DNA from: Streptococcus mitis
Lineage (GTDB): Bacteria; Bacillota; Bacilli; Lactobacillales; Streptococcaceae
Reading direction: 5' to 3'
NCBI RefSeq assembly: GCF_901542415.1
Contig: NZ_CABEHV010000004.1
Span: 1,843,501 to 1,907,500 of the forward strand
Length of the DNA stretch: 64,000 nt
Shown here: piece after piece, positions 1 through 7,875 of the stretch
Numbering within the stretch: position 1 is the stretch's first letter
How the letters are laid out: every line of letters starts with the position of its first letter
Program-made: the position numbers and the translations under genes
Notes under the pieces: generated by a model
What the model was told of the DNA's origin: nothing
Database searches by the model: none
The model's input: the letters and a program-made list of their open reading frames with translations, nothing else

Positions 1-373
1 TATCTAAAGATAAGAGCTTTTCAATAAAACTACTAGAATAGGTTGTTCCATTTTTCTTTCTTGGAAAACCTATTGAATCTTTATCAAAATCTGAGAGTGT
101 TTTATATATATTTTCATCTAATAGTTTTCTCTTTTTTCTTGACATACTTTTTTCTTGCTCATAATGTAAGTAATTGGAAAATTCATAATTGCTAATATAG
201 AGCAACACTCTCCGAATTTTGTGCAAGTCCGATAAATATTGAAATTCAGATTGACTCAATGGATTGTTTACCATATATTTCTTATTATCAACCTCGATAA
301 TTATACCAGACATAGTAAAATATGAAGAAAGTAGTTTACGTTTTGTAGAGTATAAACTGTTATATTTTTTCAT
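1..373 (-). CDS. Hypothetical protein, 3' end beyond the window
   Basis: An open frame starts at ATG 373-371 and stays open for 124 codons to the window edge, so its C-terminus is missing. A strong ribosome-binding site (AGGAGG, about 380-385) lies just upstream. The product begins MKKYNSLYSTKRKL and is rich in Lys, Tyr and Ser, with a basic patch (SRKKRKL) near residue 87. It has no signal peptide or membrane segment that I can see. I do not recognise the family. It is the third gene of a leftward run with the two genes upstream and may share their promoter near 1200. Function unknown. Confidence 0.6.
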   Translation of the reverse strand, partial: MKKYNSLYSTKRKLLSSYFTMSGIIIEVDNKKYMVNNPLSQSEFQYLSDLHKIRRVLLYISNYEFSNYLHYEQEKSMSRKKRKLLDENIYKTLSDFDKDSIGFPRKKNGTTYSSSFIEKLLSLD

Positions 374-478
374 ATAAAAATCCTCCTAAAGGTATAATAT
401 CAAAAAATTTCTTTGAATAACTCACACTTTTAAATAAAAAATATAAAAAAGCAACTCTATAAATTAGAATTGCTATAA

Positions 479-919
479 TTAATGAGCTATTTTTATAACT
501 TTGCCATCAAAATCAGCTACTACATTAAGAAACATATTTTTATAGGAGTTGCTCCATTTTTCTTCTGGTGTACCTTTTTCTATTTTACGATACCTATCAA
601 GATAAATGTAATCTGTAAAATCGTTATAATAGGTTTCAAAATATTCATAGGTATTTCCTTTATATTCTATTGTGTTTTTAAAATCTTTTCTGGTTAACTC
701 TTCTAATATATGGTTGCCATTTTTATCATCCAAAGTAATGGATTCTTTGTATTCGAAATCTACATTGTGTAGAGTCACTATCTCTCCTTTTTTGTAAGTA
801 TGATTTTTTGAAAAGAAACCGCTATTACTTAATAAAATTATTACTAACAGGAGAGTGGTAAGGATAGCTCCTAAAATTATACCGATGGGGAAAAGTGGCT
901 TTTCTCTAATTATTATCAT
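479..919 (-). CDS. Hypothetical membrane-anchored protein, 146 aa
   Basis: The protein has a short cytoplasmic start, one strong hydrophobic segment at about residues 11-31, then a roughly 115-residue hydrophilic domain rich in Tyr, Asp and Lys. It therefore looks like a single-pass protein with its C-terminal domain outside the cell. Its start overlaps the end of the upstream 86-aa gene by 14 bp, which indicates translational coupling. No known motif is visible and I do not recognise the family. A role together with the small two-segment membrane protein upstream is inferred only from the overlap. Confidence 0.65.
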   Translation of the reverse strand: MIIIREKPLFPIGIILGAILTTLLLVIILLSNSGFFSKNHTYKKGEIVTLHNVDFEYKESITLDDKNGNHILEELTRKDFKNTIEYKGNTYEYFETYYNDFTDYIYLDRYRKIEKGTPEEKWSNSYKNMFLNVVADFDGKVIKIAH

Positions 920-1166
920 GGTTTTTCTGCTCTCTATTTTTTAGAAACTCTATTAGGTATTTTATAAGATAGAAACCTAGAGTTGCAACTAGGACAAATC
1001 CAAGCAACCATAGGGCGATTGTGAGTAATCCTGATAATAACGATATAATACCACTTATAATCGAATCTCTGAATAAGTAGACTATTACTAGTGGGACTAT
1101 AACTGCAAAACATCCACAACCAGCACATCCTGGGTCATCTGCGACTTCTTGAATAATTAAAGCCAT
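906..1166 (-). CDS. Small Cys-containing membrane protein, 86 aa
   Basis: The product has a short N-terminus with a Cys-rich motif (CAGCGC, residues 14-19) followed by hydrophobic segments at about residues 19-48 and 50-70 and a charged tail. The start is supported by an excellent ribosome-binding site (AAGGAGG, about 1180-1186) and an upstream promoter at 1191-1219. It is the first gene of a leftward run with the 146-aa protein. The family is not recognised. Small two-helix proteins of this kind include immunity proteins and peptide precursors, but nothing here proves either. Confidence 0.65.
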   Translation of the reverse strand: MALIIQEVADDPGCAGCGCFAVIVPLVIVYLFRDSIISGIISLLSGLLTIALWLLGFVLVATLGFYLIKYLIEFLKNREQKNHDNN

Positions 1167-1190
1167 CTAAATTACACCTCCTTTTTTAAT

Positions 1191-1219
1191 ATTTTATCAC
1201 GAAATTATTATATTGTAAA
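1191..1219 (-). promoter_or_regulatory. Promoter of the leftward small-gene run
   Basis: Read on the minus strand, TTTACA (1219-1214) and TAAAAT (1196-1191) are separated by 17 bp, close to the sigma-A consensus. It sits just ahead of the ribosome-binding site of the 86-aa gene, and the divergent XRE gene begins about 85 bp away. Confidence 0.55.
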
Positions 1220-1302
1220 CATTATATTTAAAATGAATACAATAAAGAATATATCTTTTTGATAATTATTTATACAATAGTTAAAAGAAAAGGAAATCTT
1301 TT

Positions 1303-1626
1303 ATGATGAAAAAAATATCTATCGGGTTACAAATTAAAAGTTATCGTATGAAAATGAAACTCACTCAACAGGAGCTTGCTGAAAGAAGCGAATTGAGCCT
1401 TCCCTTTATTAATCTTGTTGAAAATGATAAACGAAATTTATCTGTTGAGACTTTGATAAAAATACTTAATGCTTTAAAGATTTCACCTTCAGAATTTTTC
1501 CTCCCCTTTTCTGAAGAATTTAGCCCAGATTTATCAGAATTAGTATTTCATATACAGTCTAACAGGTATCCAGATAAGTTTATTAATTTATTTAAAGAAA
1601 TTCTAGAATTATCGGATTTAGATTAG
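1303..1626 (+). CDS. XRE-family transcriptional regulator, 107 aa
   Basis: Residues about 8-65 form a Cro/C1-type helix-turn-helix: the segments LTQQELAERSELSLPFI and NDKRNLSVETLIKILNAL match helices 2-3 and the following helices of the fold. The remaining 40 residues are acidic and probably mediate dimerisation. ATG 1303 is preceded at 8 bp by AAAGGAA. The gene is transcribed away from the leftward small-gene run, so it may control that run through the roughly 135-bp intergenic region. That link is inference from the divergent arrangement. No effector domain is visible. Confidence 0.85.
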   Translation: MMKKISIGLQIKSYRMKMKLTQQELAERSELSLPFINLVENDKRNLSVETLIKILNALKISPSEFFLPFSEEFSPDLSELVFHIQSNRYPDKFINLFKEILELSDLD

Positions 1627-2364
1627 TTTGGTTTAGCTTCTAAAATTTTTAGGTATGACAATAAAATAATCTACCTCAAGATGTGAGATAGATGACTAGT
1701 CTATTTTTGGGTGTTAATTGGTGTCAATTTTATCCAAATGAATGGGTTGTAGTACAATTTCATGGGAGTTTCAAATCGTAAGATGTTGATATAAAGGGAT
1801 TTGTAAGGATTTAGTATTATTAGTTTTTAATAGGAAAATTTAGTAAACGTTAATTCGAAAGAATTACTATACTTACAAAGAGCACCTTTCGGGGTGTTCT
1901 TTTTTGTACTTTCTTGCTAAATTGGTGCAATTGATACAGTTGTTGCGACTTTAGTCGCTTGCAAATATGACTGCAACCGGACAAGGCCAGTTGGCTCAAA
2001 ACGTTAATTAATACGATACTATCAACGTTTCAAATCACTCGAAAGTTTACCTTATTGTTTCTTTTTATATTCTTAAGAAATCAAAAGCAACATAAGTTGT
2101 CAGCTCTTTATTACAAAAACATTAATTAGCATTCTAGCATTATCTTCAGTCTAAAATCAGTATTTTGAGTTGTACGAAATCAGTTTTTGAATTTTGTCTA
2201 GTCTTACTTTATTTTCCCCTGAAGTTAAGTTTTTGTTCAGCATCATTAGTTAAAAAGGAAAAAGAATGAGTTTTATATTTGGATTTGAGGTTTATAAAAT
2301 AGGATAAAAGTGCTGAAATTTAGATATTACAGACAAAATAAAATATTTAAAAGCTACAGAGAAA
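1627..2364. other. Long non-coding stretch between XRE gene and TA pair
   Basis: About 740 bp without a convincing gene on either strand. It holds one terminator-like hairpin (1878-1905), a small hairpin near 1951-1972 and otherwise A+T-rich sequence broken by many stops. No tRNA, riboswitch or repeat family was recognised. It may be scar tissue at the edge of an accessory island. Confidence 0.5.
1878..1905 (+). terminator. Rho-independent terminator-like hairpin
   Basis: AAGAGCACC and GGTGTTCTT pair (one G-U) across a 6-nt loop and are followed by a T run. It lies about 250 bp beyond the XRE gene with no other gene between, so it may end that transcript or be left from a lost gene. Confidence 0.6.
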
Positions 2365-2375
2365 CATGGTATAAT
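2365..2375 (+). promoter_or_regulatory. Extended -10 promoter of the Fic TA pair
   Basis: TATAAT at 2370-2375 is preceded by TGG, making an extended -10. No good -35 is visible 17 bp upstream. It lies 20 bp ahead of the antitoxin GTG. Confidence 0.5.
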
Positions 2376-2395
2376 GTAACTAAAGGAGATAGCAT

Positions 2396-2572
2396 GTGTC
2401 CTTAGATATAGATAAAGAAAAGATGACAATCATGGGAGTAGCTTTTGAAAACCGCTCCGTTTTTAAGAGTGTTTGGTATGCTTTAAGTACAAATATGATT
2501 GAAGGATGGCGACCTACGGTTAGTGATGTTGAAAGATTACGAGATGAAGCTCTTGCTCTGGTGATGGCTTGA
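2396..2572 (+). CDS. VbhA-type Fic antitoxin, 58 aa
   Basis: A short frame starting at GTG 2396 (AAAGGAG at 2382-2388, 7-bp gap) encodes 58 residues and ends TGA where the Fic gene starts, in a TGATG overlap. Residues 32-37 (TNMIEG) match the (S/T)xxxE(G/N) inhibitory-helix motif of class I Fic antitoxins. In that family the Glu pairs with the second Arg of the toxin's Fic motif and obstructs ATP gamma-phosphate. The following segment (PTVSDVERLRDEAL) fits the VbhA-like family. The start could instead be ATG 2423, but the upstream GTG has the better ribosome-binding site. The function follows from motif and context. Confidence 0.75.
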   Translation: MSLDIDKEKMTIMGVAFENRSVFKSVWYALSTNMIEGWRPTVSDVERLRDEALALVMA

Positions 2573-3183
2573 TGAAGCGTAAATGTTATGATTCTTATGA
2601 CTATATTGATCCGGATAATTTATATACCTATCCAGATTCTTCAGTTCTAAGAAATAAGCAGGAAGAACGAGATGAGCAAAAAGCACGTGAGCTTGAATAT
2701 CGTATGGTTGCTAGTAAGAGTTTGAAATTATTTATCAATCCTATCCCAGTTTATAGTGTAGAAGATATATTGAAAATTCATCAATTTTTGTTTGAAGATA
2801 TGTATCACTGGGCAGGTGAATTTAGAAAAGTCAATATTTCAAAAAGTGGTAATGCTTTTATGCCGATTCAGTCTTTCGATACAGCACTCACTTACCTTAA
2901 TAATTTGATAGATAGATTTCATGACACTGCTAATAGTAGAAAAGAAGTCATTCAGTTATTGGTCGAAATTTTAGATAATCTCAATTATTTTCATCCATTC
3001 TGTGAGGGAAACGGTAGAACGCAGAGGGAGGTTATTCGCTCTTTAGCTTTAATGAAAGGTTATGAATGTGAAATATCAATCGGTGATGATGATGAGATTT
3101 ATCACCTGTATATGGATGGTACAGTTTATGGAGACAAAACTAAATTAACGAAGTTATTTGAAAAAATTCTTTTCAAGTTATGA
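2572..3183 (+). CDS. Fic-domain AMP-transferase toxin, 203 aa
   Basis: The Fic core spans about residues 60-190. The catalytic motif HPFCEGNGRTQR (residues 141-152) is a full match to HxFx(D/E)GNGRxxR, with the catalytic His141 and the ATP-phosphate-binding loop. The flap region (HWAGEFRKVNIS, near 79-90) is also present. Such enzymes add AMP, or another nucleotide, to a hydroxyl on a target protein; VbhT relatives modify DNA gyrase and topoisomerase IV. The start codon ATG 2572 overlaps the antitoxin stop, so expression is coupled. A TTG at 2569 is a less likely start. The protein lacks its own inhibitory helix, consistent with class I. Its target is unknown. Confidence 0.9.
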   Translation: MKRKCYDSYDYIDPDNLYTYPDSSVLRNKQEERDEQKARELEYRMVASKSLKLFINPIPVYSVEDILKIHQFLFEDMYHWAGEFRKVNISKSGNAFMPIQSFDTALTYLNNLIDRFHDTANSRKEVIQLLVEILDNLNYFHPFCEGNGRTQREVIRSLALMKGYECEISIGDDDEIYHLYMDGTVYGDKTKLTKLFEKILFKL

Positions 3184-3244
3184 GTTTATACATTCGACTA
3201 CCCTGGATAAGAATGCTCTATTGTACTAGAATATTTTATGTAAT

Positions 3245-3290
3245 CTGCACCCCAAAAGTTAGATTTTTCTGTCTAACTTTTGGGGTGCAG
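3245..3290. repeat. 19-bp perfect inverted repeat, IS3-like ends back to back
   Basis: The arms 3245-3263 and 3272-3290 are perfect reverse complements separated by 8 nt. The arm core (CTGCACCCCAAAAGTTAGA) resembles terminal repeats of IS3-family elements as I remember them. It could be a fused pair of IS ends with the body lost, or could act as a terminator for the Fic gene. Confidence 0.55.
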
Positions 3291-3425
3291 TTCAGTAAAA
3301 GCTTGATAGTATACGTTTTATCCTATTATCCTAGAAATATTTACTGGATTTTCTTTTCAAACTGACTTTTTAAGAAGTTGCCTTATCAACAATGTTAAAG
3401 AAATTTTTGGAGCTATGTTGGACTG

Positions 3426-3478
3426 AAAGATATTGTGCTGATGATAATCTAAAAAATTATCATCAGCACAATATCTTT
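3426..3478. repeat. 23-bp perfect inverted repeat
   Basis: The arms 3426-3448 and 3456-3478 are perfect reverse complements around a 7-nt loop. There is no T run on either side, so it is not a classic terminator. It lies between the Fic gene and the end of the response-regulator gene. The family is unknown. Confidence 0.7.
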
Positions 3479-3550
3479 GGAAAAACTGTAGAATTTCAAA
3501 AATTACTACAGACCTTGAATTTTACTTATCATTTCAATGATTTAAATTGC

Positions 3551-5089
3551 TTACATTTTATTTTGATAAGTTTTACGGTAATCTCCAGGAGAAAGCCCAG
3601 TCCTTTGTTTAAAAATTTTAGTAAAGTAAGAATAATTATCATACCCTACTTGACAAGATACTTGTGATATCGAGATATTTGTTTGAGATAGGAGAGATTT
3701 AGCAGCATTAATGCGCTTATCCGTTATATATTTAACAAGAGTTTCTCCAGTTTCTTTTTTAAAAATTCTAGCTAAATGATCTGCGCTGAGATAAACCATA
3801 TCTGCTAATATAGAACGATTTATATCTTCATAGTAGTGATGATCTATGTATTCGACAATACGTTGAATACTATTTTTCTGATTTTCAATGTTTGTTGCAA
3901 ATTTCTTGGCATGTGACCAGTAATAATCAAAGTAATCTTGAAATGATTCAATTGAATGAAAACGTCGTTGGAATAGGAAATCATGAGTGCTATTTTGGAA
4001 TAATTTATGTGCTGAAATTCCATTTTGATCTAGATATATCCCTATTTGTTGAATCCAATCTAGTAAAATTTGTTGTAGTGTGAAAGTAGGAATTTGAGAA
4101 TTATAGGCAAGTGAATTAATTTTTTCTCTTAATTCGTATTCACTTAAGGTGTCTAAAAAAGTAATTGAAAGAGTTTCTGTTTTAAAAGAAGTTGGGAAAC
4201 TATGTGGAACACATATAATAGTATTCCAATAAGAGACATACTGTTCATTATAAGTGTAGAGTTCTTTAGCATGAAATAAAATATCGGATATTTTATGGCA
4301 ACTCTTATATATAAGAGTTGAGTATTTGCTAAAATTATTAGAAATTTGAGAATGAATTTCATATGCCAGTTTGTCACTACGTTTGGAAGAGTCTACTCTA
4401 AAGAGACAAACATATTGATCGACCAGGCTTTCCATTTTGAATAGACTTATCAGATTATAAGAAGGTTGTGAAATTCTTTGCAGTTCTCTTTTTAGTTGAG
4501 AAGTCCATGATGGAGTTTCTGCAGAATAATCTTCTTCATTAAGATTGATTGTTAAAACTGCAAGGAAAAAATATTGGTGTTTTTTAAGAATAAAATCTTG
4601 TTTGATTGCTATGTTTTCTAGTTCATCAATGCGAGAAATTTGAGGTTTTCTAAGGTAATCATACCAGAAATTATCTTCTATTTGTAAAAGTGCATCATTT
4701 TTTCCGTTTAAGTTATGATTCTCAATTTTACTAATGGCTTTTTGAATAATAAATTCTAATTTTTCAAAGTTAATGGGTTTTAGATAGTATTCAAAGCTTT
4801 GCAATTCAATTGCTTTTTGAGCATAGTTGAAGTCGGCGTAATTGGTTAAAAAAATTGTTTTTATATCATATTTTTCATTTCTAATCCACGATAAGAGTTC
4901 GAGACCGCTACCTTGAGGCATTTCTATATCACTTATCATGAGATCAATAGGATGCTCTCTAATAATATTTTGAGCTTGAGTGAGGCTATAGGCAACATAA
5001 ACAATGTCAATGTGTAGTTTAGCCCAATTTATTTTCTCTCGTAAAGCTTCAATGATAAAACGATCGTCATCAACCAATAAGATGTTCAT
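3551..5089 (-). CDS. YesN-type response regulator, AraC output domain
   Basis: 512 aa. The N-terminal receiver domain (about 1-120) has the acidic pocket (DDD, 7-9), phospho-acceptor Asp54 (ISDIEMPQ), Thr82 and Lys104 (YLKPI). A variable middle region links to a C-terminal AraC/XylS double helix-turn-helix at about 410-512 ending in the family signature GLSPGDYRK. Regulators of this class are phosphorylated by a YesM-type sensor and usually activate an adjacent sugar transporter operon. The gene overlaps the kinase gene upstream by 20 bp. The divergent ABC transporter at 6941 is the likely target (inference from position). Confidence 0.93.
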   Translation of the reverse strand: MNILLVDDDRFIIEALREKINWAKLHIDIVYVAYSLTQAQNIIREHPIDLMISDIEMPQGSGLELLSWIRNEKYDIKTIFLTNYADFNYAQKAIELQSFEYYLKPINFEKLEFIIQKAISKIENHNLNGKNDALLQIEDNFWYDYLRKPQISRIDELENIAIKQDFILKKHQYFFLAVLTINLNEEDYSAETPSWTSQLKRELQRISQPSYNLISLFKMESLVDQYVCLFRVDSSKRSDKLAYEIHSQISNNFSKYSTLIYKSCHKISDILFHAKELYTYNEQYVSYWNTIICVPHSFPTSFKTETLSITFLDTLSEYELREKINSLAYNSQIPTFTLQQILLDWIQQIGIYLDQNGISAHKLFQNSTHDFLFQRRFHSIESFQDYFDYYWSHAKKFATNIENQKNSIQRIVEYIDHHYYEDINRSILADMVYLSADHLARIFKKETGETLVKYITDKRINAAKSLLSQTNISISQVSCQVGYDNYSYFTKIFKQRTGLSPGDYRKTYQNKM

Positions 5090-6740
5090 TATAACCTCCG
5101 TCTATAATCTTGTATGGAATAAGTAAAAGAATTTTAGCCCCACCTTCTTCATTATTTTCAAATGTAATAGTATAGTCGTTGGGATAGAGAAGATTCAAAC
5201 GTTCGATGGTGTTCGTGATCCCAATATGATGTCCATCTTCTGTTATTAGAGACTGTTTCTGATTTAATTTTGATAAAATTTCTTCAGAGAAACCTGGACC
5301 ATTATCTTCGATACAAATCTGAATATAATCTGAGTCCTCAGTTTTTACTTTTTTTATTGATAGTAAAATTGTAAATAAATCTTGAAATGAAAAACCGTGT
5401 TTTATTGTGTTTTCAATAAACGTTTGTAACAGTAATGATGGAACAAGAGTATTTTGTAAATCAGAATTGTAGTCTAGTGAAAAGTAGATACTATTTCCAT
5501 ATCGAATTCGTTGTATTTCTAAATAATCTTTAATATGCTGAACTTCATCTTTAAGTTCTGAAAAATCTTGATTAGCCATAAATAAATGACGGAGATAATT
5601 TGAAGTTAGGATAGTTAATTCTTCAATTTCCTTGTAGTTTTTTGTTTGAAGCATACTATGAATCATTGATAACATATTTAAGTAGAAATGCGGTCGGATT
5701 TGATTTTTAAGATAATTAAGTTCAATCTTCTTAAGTTCTAGTTGTGAATGATATTCTCGTATTTTTAATTCTTGCATGTCAAAAATTACTTTATTAAGTT
5801 TATCATTTGCCTTATCAATTTCTAGTATACCTTCAGATATAAAAAATTCAGAAGGGGGGATGGAGTCCCCAAGTTGAGAGAGCCGTTCAGTGAGTCTTGT
5901 TATAGGCTTAATCATCCACTGACGAATATATAGGATAATGATGATTGATAAAATGGTGATAATGATAGGAACAGCTGATAAAAATACTTCTAAGAGTGTG
6001 ATATTTCTAAAGACTTCGGCATAATCGACTAAAACATAAATATCGAAAGGTAAATGTGTTTTTTCATTTTGTGCATGAATTAGGTAATTAGAGGACGGTA
6101 TATTGTTAGGCTCTTTTAGGGAGAGTTTACCATTATTACCAATATTAAGTTTATTGAGAGGTTTTAGGATATCTTCTGAGGATATGACTGCATAAATTAT
6201 TTTTCCTTCGTAATGAACGGATTTAACTAAGTATTCGCTATTTTTAGTAGTTATATTTTTCCACTTACGGTCACTTATATCGCTACTTAGTGATTTTAGA
6301 TATGTTTTTAACAGTAAATAATCTTCATATGGAATATAAAGATCGGAAACATTGATAAAATGTTTAGTAGAATTTGTTTCTAATAAGAATGTCATATGGG
6401 TTTCATTTTGATATTCAAACTCTGTAAAACTAGTTTGAACCTTTTTTAGACTTTCTTGATAGTCTAAAAATTTTTGTACATGATTTAATTTTTCCAAATC
6501 TTCACTGTGTGTTATTGTTGAATACATAAACCTCTCTGCAGAATGTAATTTTTCATTAACAGAGTCAGCATAAATTTCAATTGAACTACGTAAGTGTACT
6601 ATATTTTGGTTTTTAATAAAATTTCTGGTGATGTTACTCATAGCAATATTGATTAAAATATTTATCAATAGTAGTACAAGTAGGAGTTTAAAGAAAAAAT
6701 GAATAGAATGTTTTTTTGATAACTCGCGATTTAATTTCAT
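5070..6740 (-). CDS. YesM-type sensor histidine kinase
   Basis: 556 aa. Membrane segments at about 13-35 and 250-272 bracket an extracellular sensor domain of about 210 residues. A HAMP-like linker follows, then a His_kinase domain with the H box QIRPHFYLN (His351), the N box around Asn444 (FIENTIKHG) and the G box DNGPGF (479-484). This is the LytS/YesM class, which senses extracellular sugars or the binding-protein state and phosphorylates the partner regulator. It is co-transcribed with the 512-aa regulator and divergent from the ABC transporter genes. The ligand is unknown. Confidence 0.93.
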   Translation of the reverse strand: MKLNRELSKKHSIHFFFKLLLVLLLINILINIAMSNITRNFIKNQNIVHLRSSIEIYADSVNEKLHSAERFMYSTITHSEDLEKLNHVQKFLDYQESLKKVQTSFTEFEYQNETHMTFLLETNSTKHFINVSDLYIPYEDYLLLKTYLKSLSSDISDRKWKNITTKNSEYLVKSVHYEGKIIYAVISSEDILKPLNKLNIGNNGKLSLKEPNNIPSSNYLIHAQNEKTHLPFDIYVLVDYAEVFRNITLLEVFLSAVPIIITILSIIIILYIRQWMIKPITRLTERLSQLGDSIPPSEFFISEGILEIDKANDKLNKVIFDMQELKIREYHSQLELKKIELNYLKNQIRPHFYLNMLSMIHSMLQTKNYKEIEELTILTSNYLRHLFMANQDFSELKDEVQHIKDYLEIQRIRYGNSIYFSLDYNSDLQNTLVPSLLLQTFIENTIKHGFSFQDLFTILLSIKKVKTEDSDYIQICIEDNGPGFSEEILSKLNQKQSLITEDGHHIGITNTIERLNLLYPNDYTITFENNEEGGAKILLLIPYKIIDGGYNEHLIG

Positions 6741-6857
6741 ATACTAGCCTCGTATTTAAATTATATCACTTTGAAAATACGATATCATGTACAAAACAGA
6801 TATGTTTTATCAAGATGTCGGAAAAGTAATAGTTCTCAGAAATGATAAACTGAAAAA

Positions 6858-6886
6858 TTGATAAACCTAGTCCAAAAAGTTATATT
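6858..6886 (+). promoter_or_regulatory. Promoter of the CUT1 transporter operon
   Basis: TTGATA (6858-6863) and TATATT (6881-6886) are 17 bp apart, 54 bp ahead of the first permease gene. The roughly 115 bp between this and the divergent kinase gene would hold the YesN-type binding sites. I saw no cre match here. Confidence 0.6.
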
Positions 6887-6940
6887 AAGGGAATTCTATA
6901 TGGTGTAAAATAATCGTAGAAAATCAGATAGGAGGAAAAA

Positions 6941-7858
6941 ATGAAAGTAGCATCTCAACTTCATAAAATAAAATTAAAGCATAGTATTCCGTTATACATA
7001 TTACTTTTTCCTTCAATATTGCTATTAATTTTATTTTCCTATATTCCCATGTTGGGATTAATTATTGCATTTAAAGACTATTCACCAGCTAATGGTATCT
7101 TTGCTAGTCAGTGGGTAGGATTTAAGTACTTTACTCAATTTTTCTCATCATTCCAATTCGGGACAACTATGTTCAATACATTAAAAATTTCACTTTATAG
7201 TATTGTAGTAGGATTCCCCTTGCCTATTATACTAGCTATAATCAGTAATCAGTTAAGAGTTGGGAAATTTAGAAAAATATTTCAAGTGACAACTTACTTA
7301 CCTCATTTTATCTCTACAATGGTTATGTGTGGGATGATTATCTTATTTTTATCTCCTACTAGTGGTTTGTTAGCAAATGTATTTAAGTCTGTTGGAATTA
7401 CTATTCCAGATTTTTTATCAAAACCTACTAGTTTTGCAGGTGTTTATGTTTGGAGTGATGTATGGCAACATATTGGTTGGGATAGTATTATTTATCTGGC
7501 AGCGCTTTCTGCAATTGATCCTACATATTATGAGGCTTCAACTATGGATGGCGCTTCTAGGTTACAAAAAATTAGGCATATAGAATTACCATTACTTTTG
7601 CCAACTGCTATGATTTTGCTAATATTAAGAGCAGGTAGTTTATTAAGTGTAGGATTTGAGAAAGTGTTACTATTACAGAATCCTCTTAATTTAGCAGGAA
7701 GTGAGATAATTTCGACCTATGTTTATAAAGTTGGTATGGTGAATTTTCAGTATAGTTATTCGACAGCTATAGGGTTATTTAACACCGTAGTCAATCTAAT
7801 AATTTTGTTATCTGTTAACTGGTTCTCAAAAAGATATACTAGAACGGGTCTTTTTTAA
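6941..7858 (+). CDS. CUT1 ABC sugar transporter permease, LplB-like
   Basis: 305 aa with six predicted membrane segments. The EAA loop (YEASTMDGASRLQKIRHIELP, near 200-220) marks a binding-protein-dependent permease that contacts the ATPase. It is the first of three transporter genes and has a strong ribosome-binding site (AGGAGG). The set lacks its own ATPase gene here. CUT1 systems of this type in streptococci commonly share the multi-sugar ATPase MsmK encoded elsewhere, so sharing is likely (inference). The YesMN pair next door suggests induction by the transported sugar. Confidence 0.92.
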   Translation: MKVASQLHKIKLKHSIPLYILLFPSILLLILFSYIPMLGLIIAFKDYSPANGIFASQWVGFKYFTQFFSSFQFGTTMFNTLKISLYSIVVGFPLPIILAIISNQLRVGKFRKIFQVTTYLPHFISTMVMCGMIILFLSPTSGLLANVFKSVGITIPDFLSKPTSFAGVYVWSDVWQHIGWDSIIYLAALSAIDPTYYEASTMDGASRLQKIRHIELPLLLPTAMILLILRAGSLLSVGFEKVLLLQNPLNLAGSEIISTYVYKVGMVNFQYSYSTAIGLFNTVVNLIILLSVNWFSKRYTRTGLF

Positions 7859-7875
7859 AGGAAGGAGTGCTTAAA

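Noticed and set aside
1951..1972. Small GCGAC/GTCGC hairpin as an RNA gene
   Set aside because: Stem too short, no promoter or terminator context.
3426..3478. Palindrome as a Rho-independent terminator
   Set aside because: There is no T run after the stem on either strand.
3180..3667. Short ORFs after the Fic gene
   Set aside because: They span the two palindromes and overlap the end of the opposite response-regulator gene; no ribosome-binding sites.
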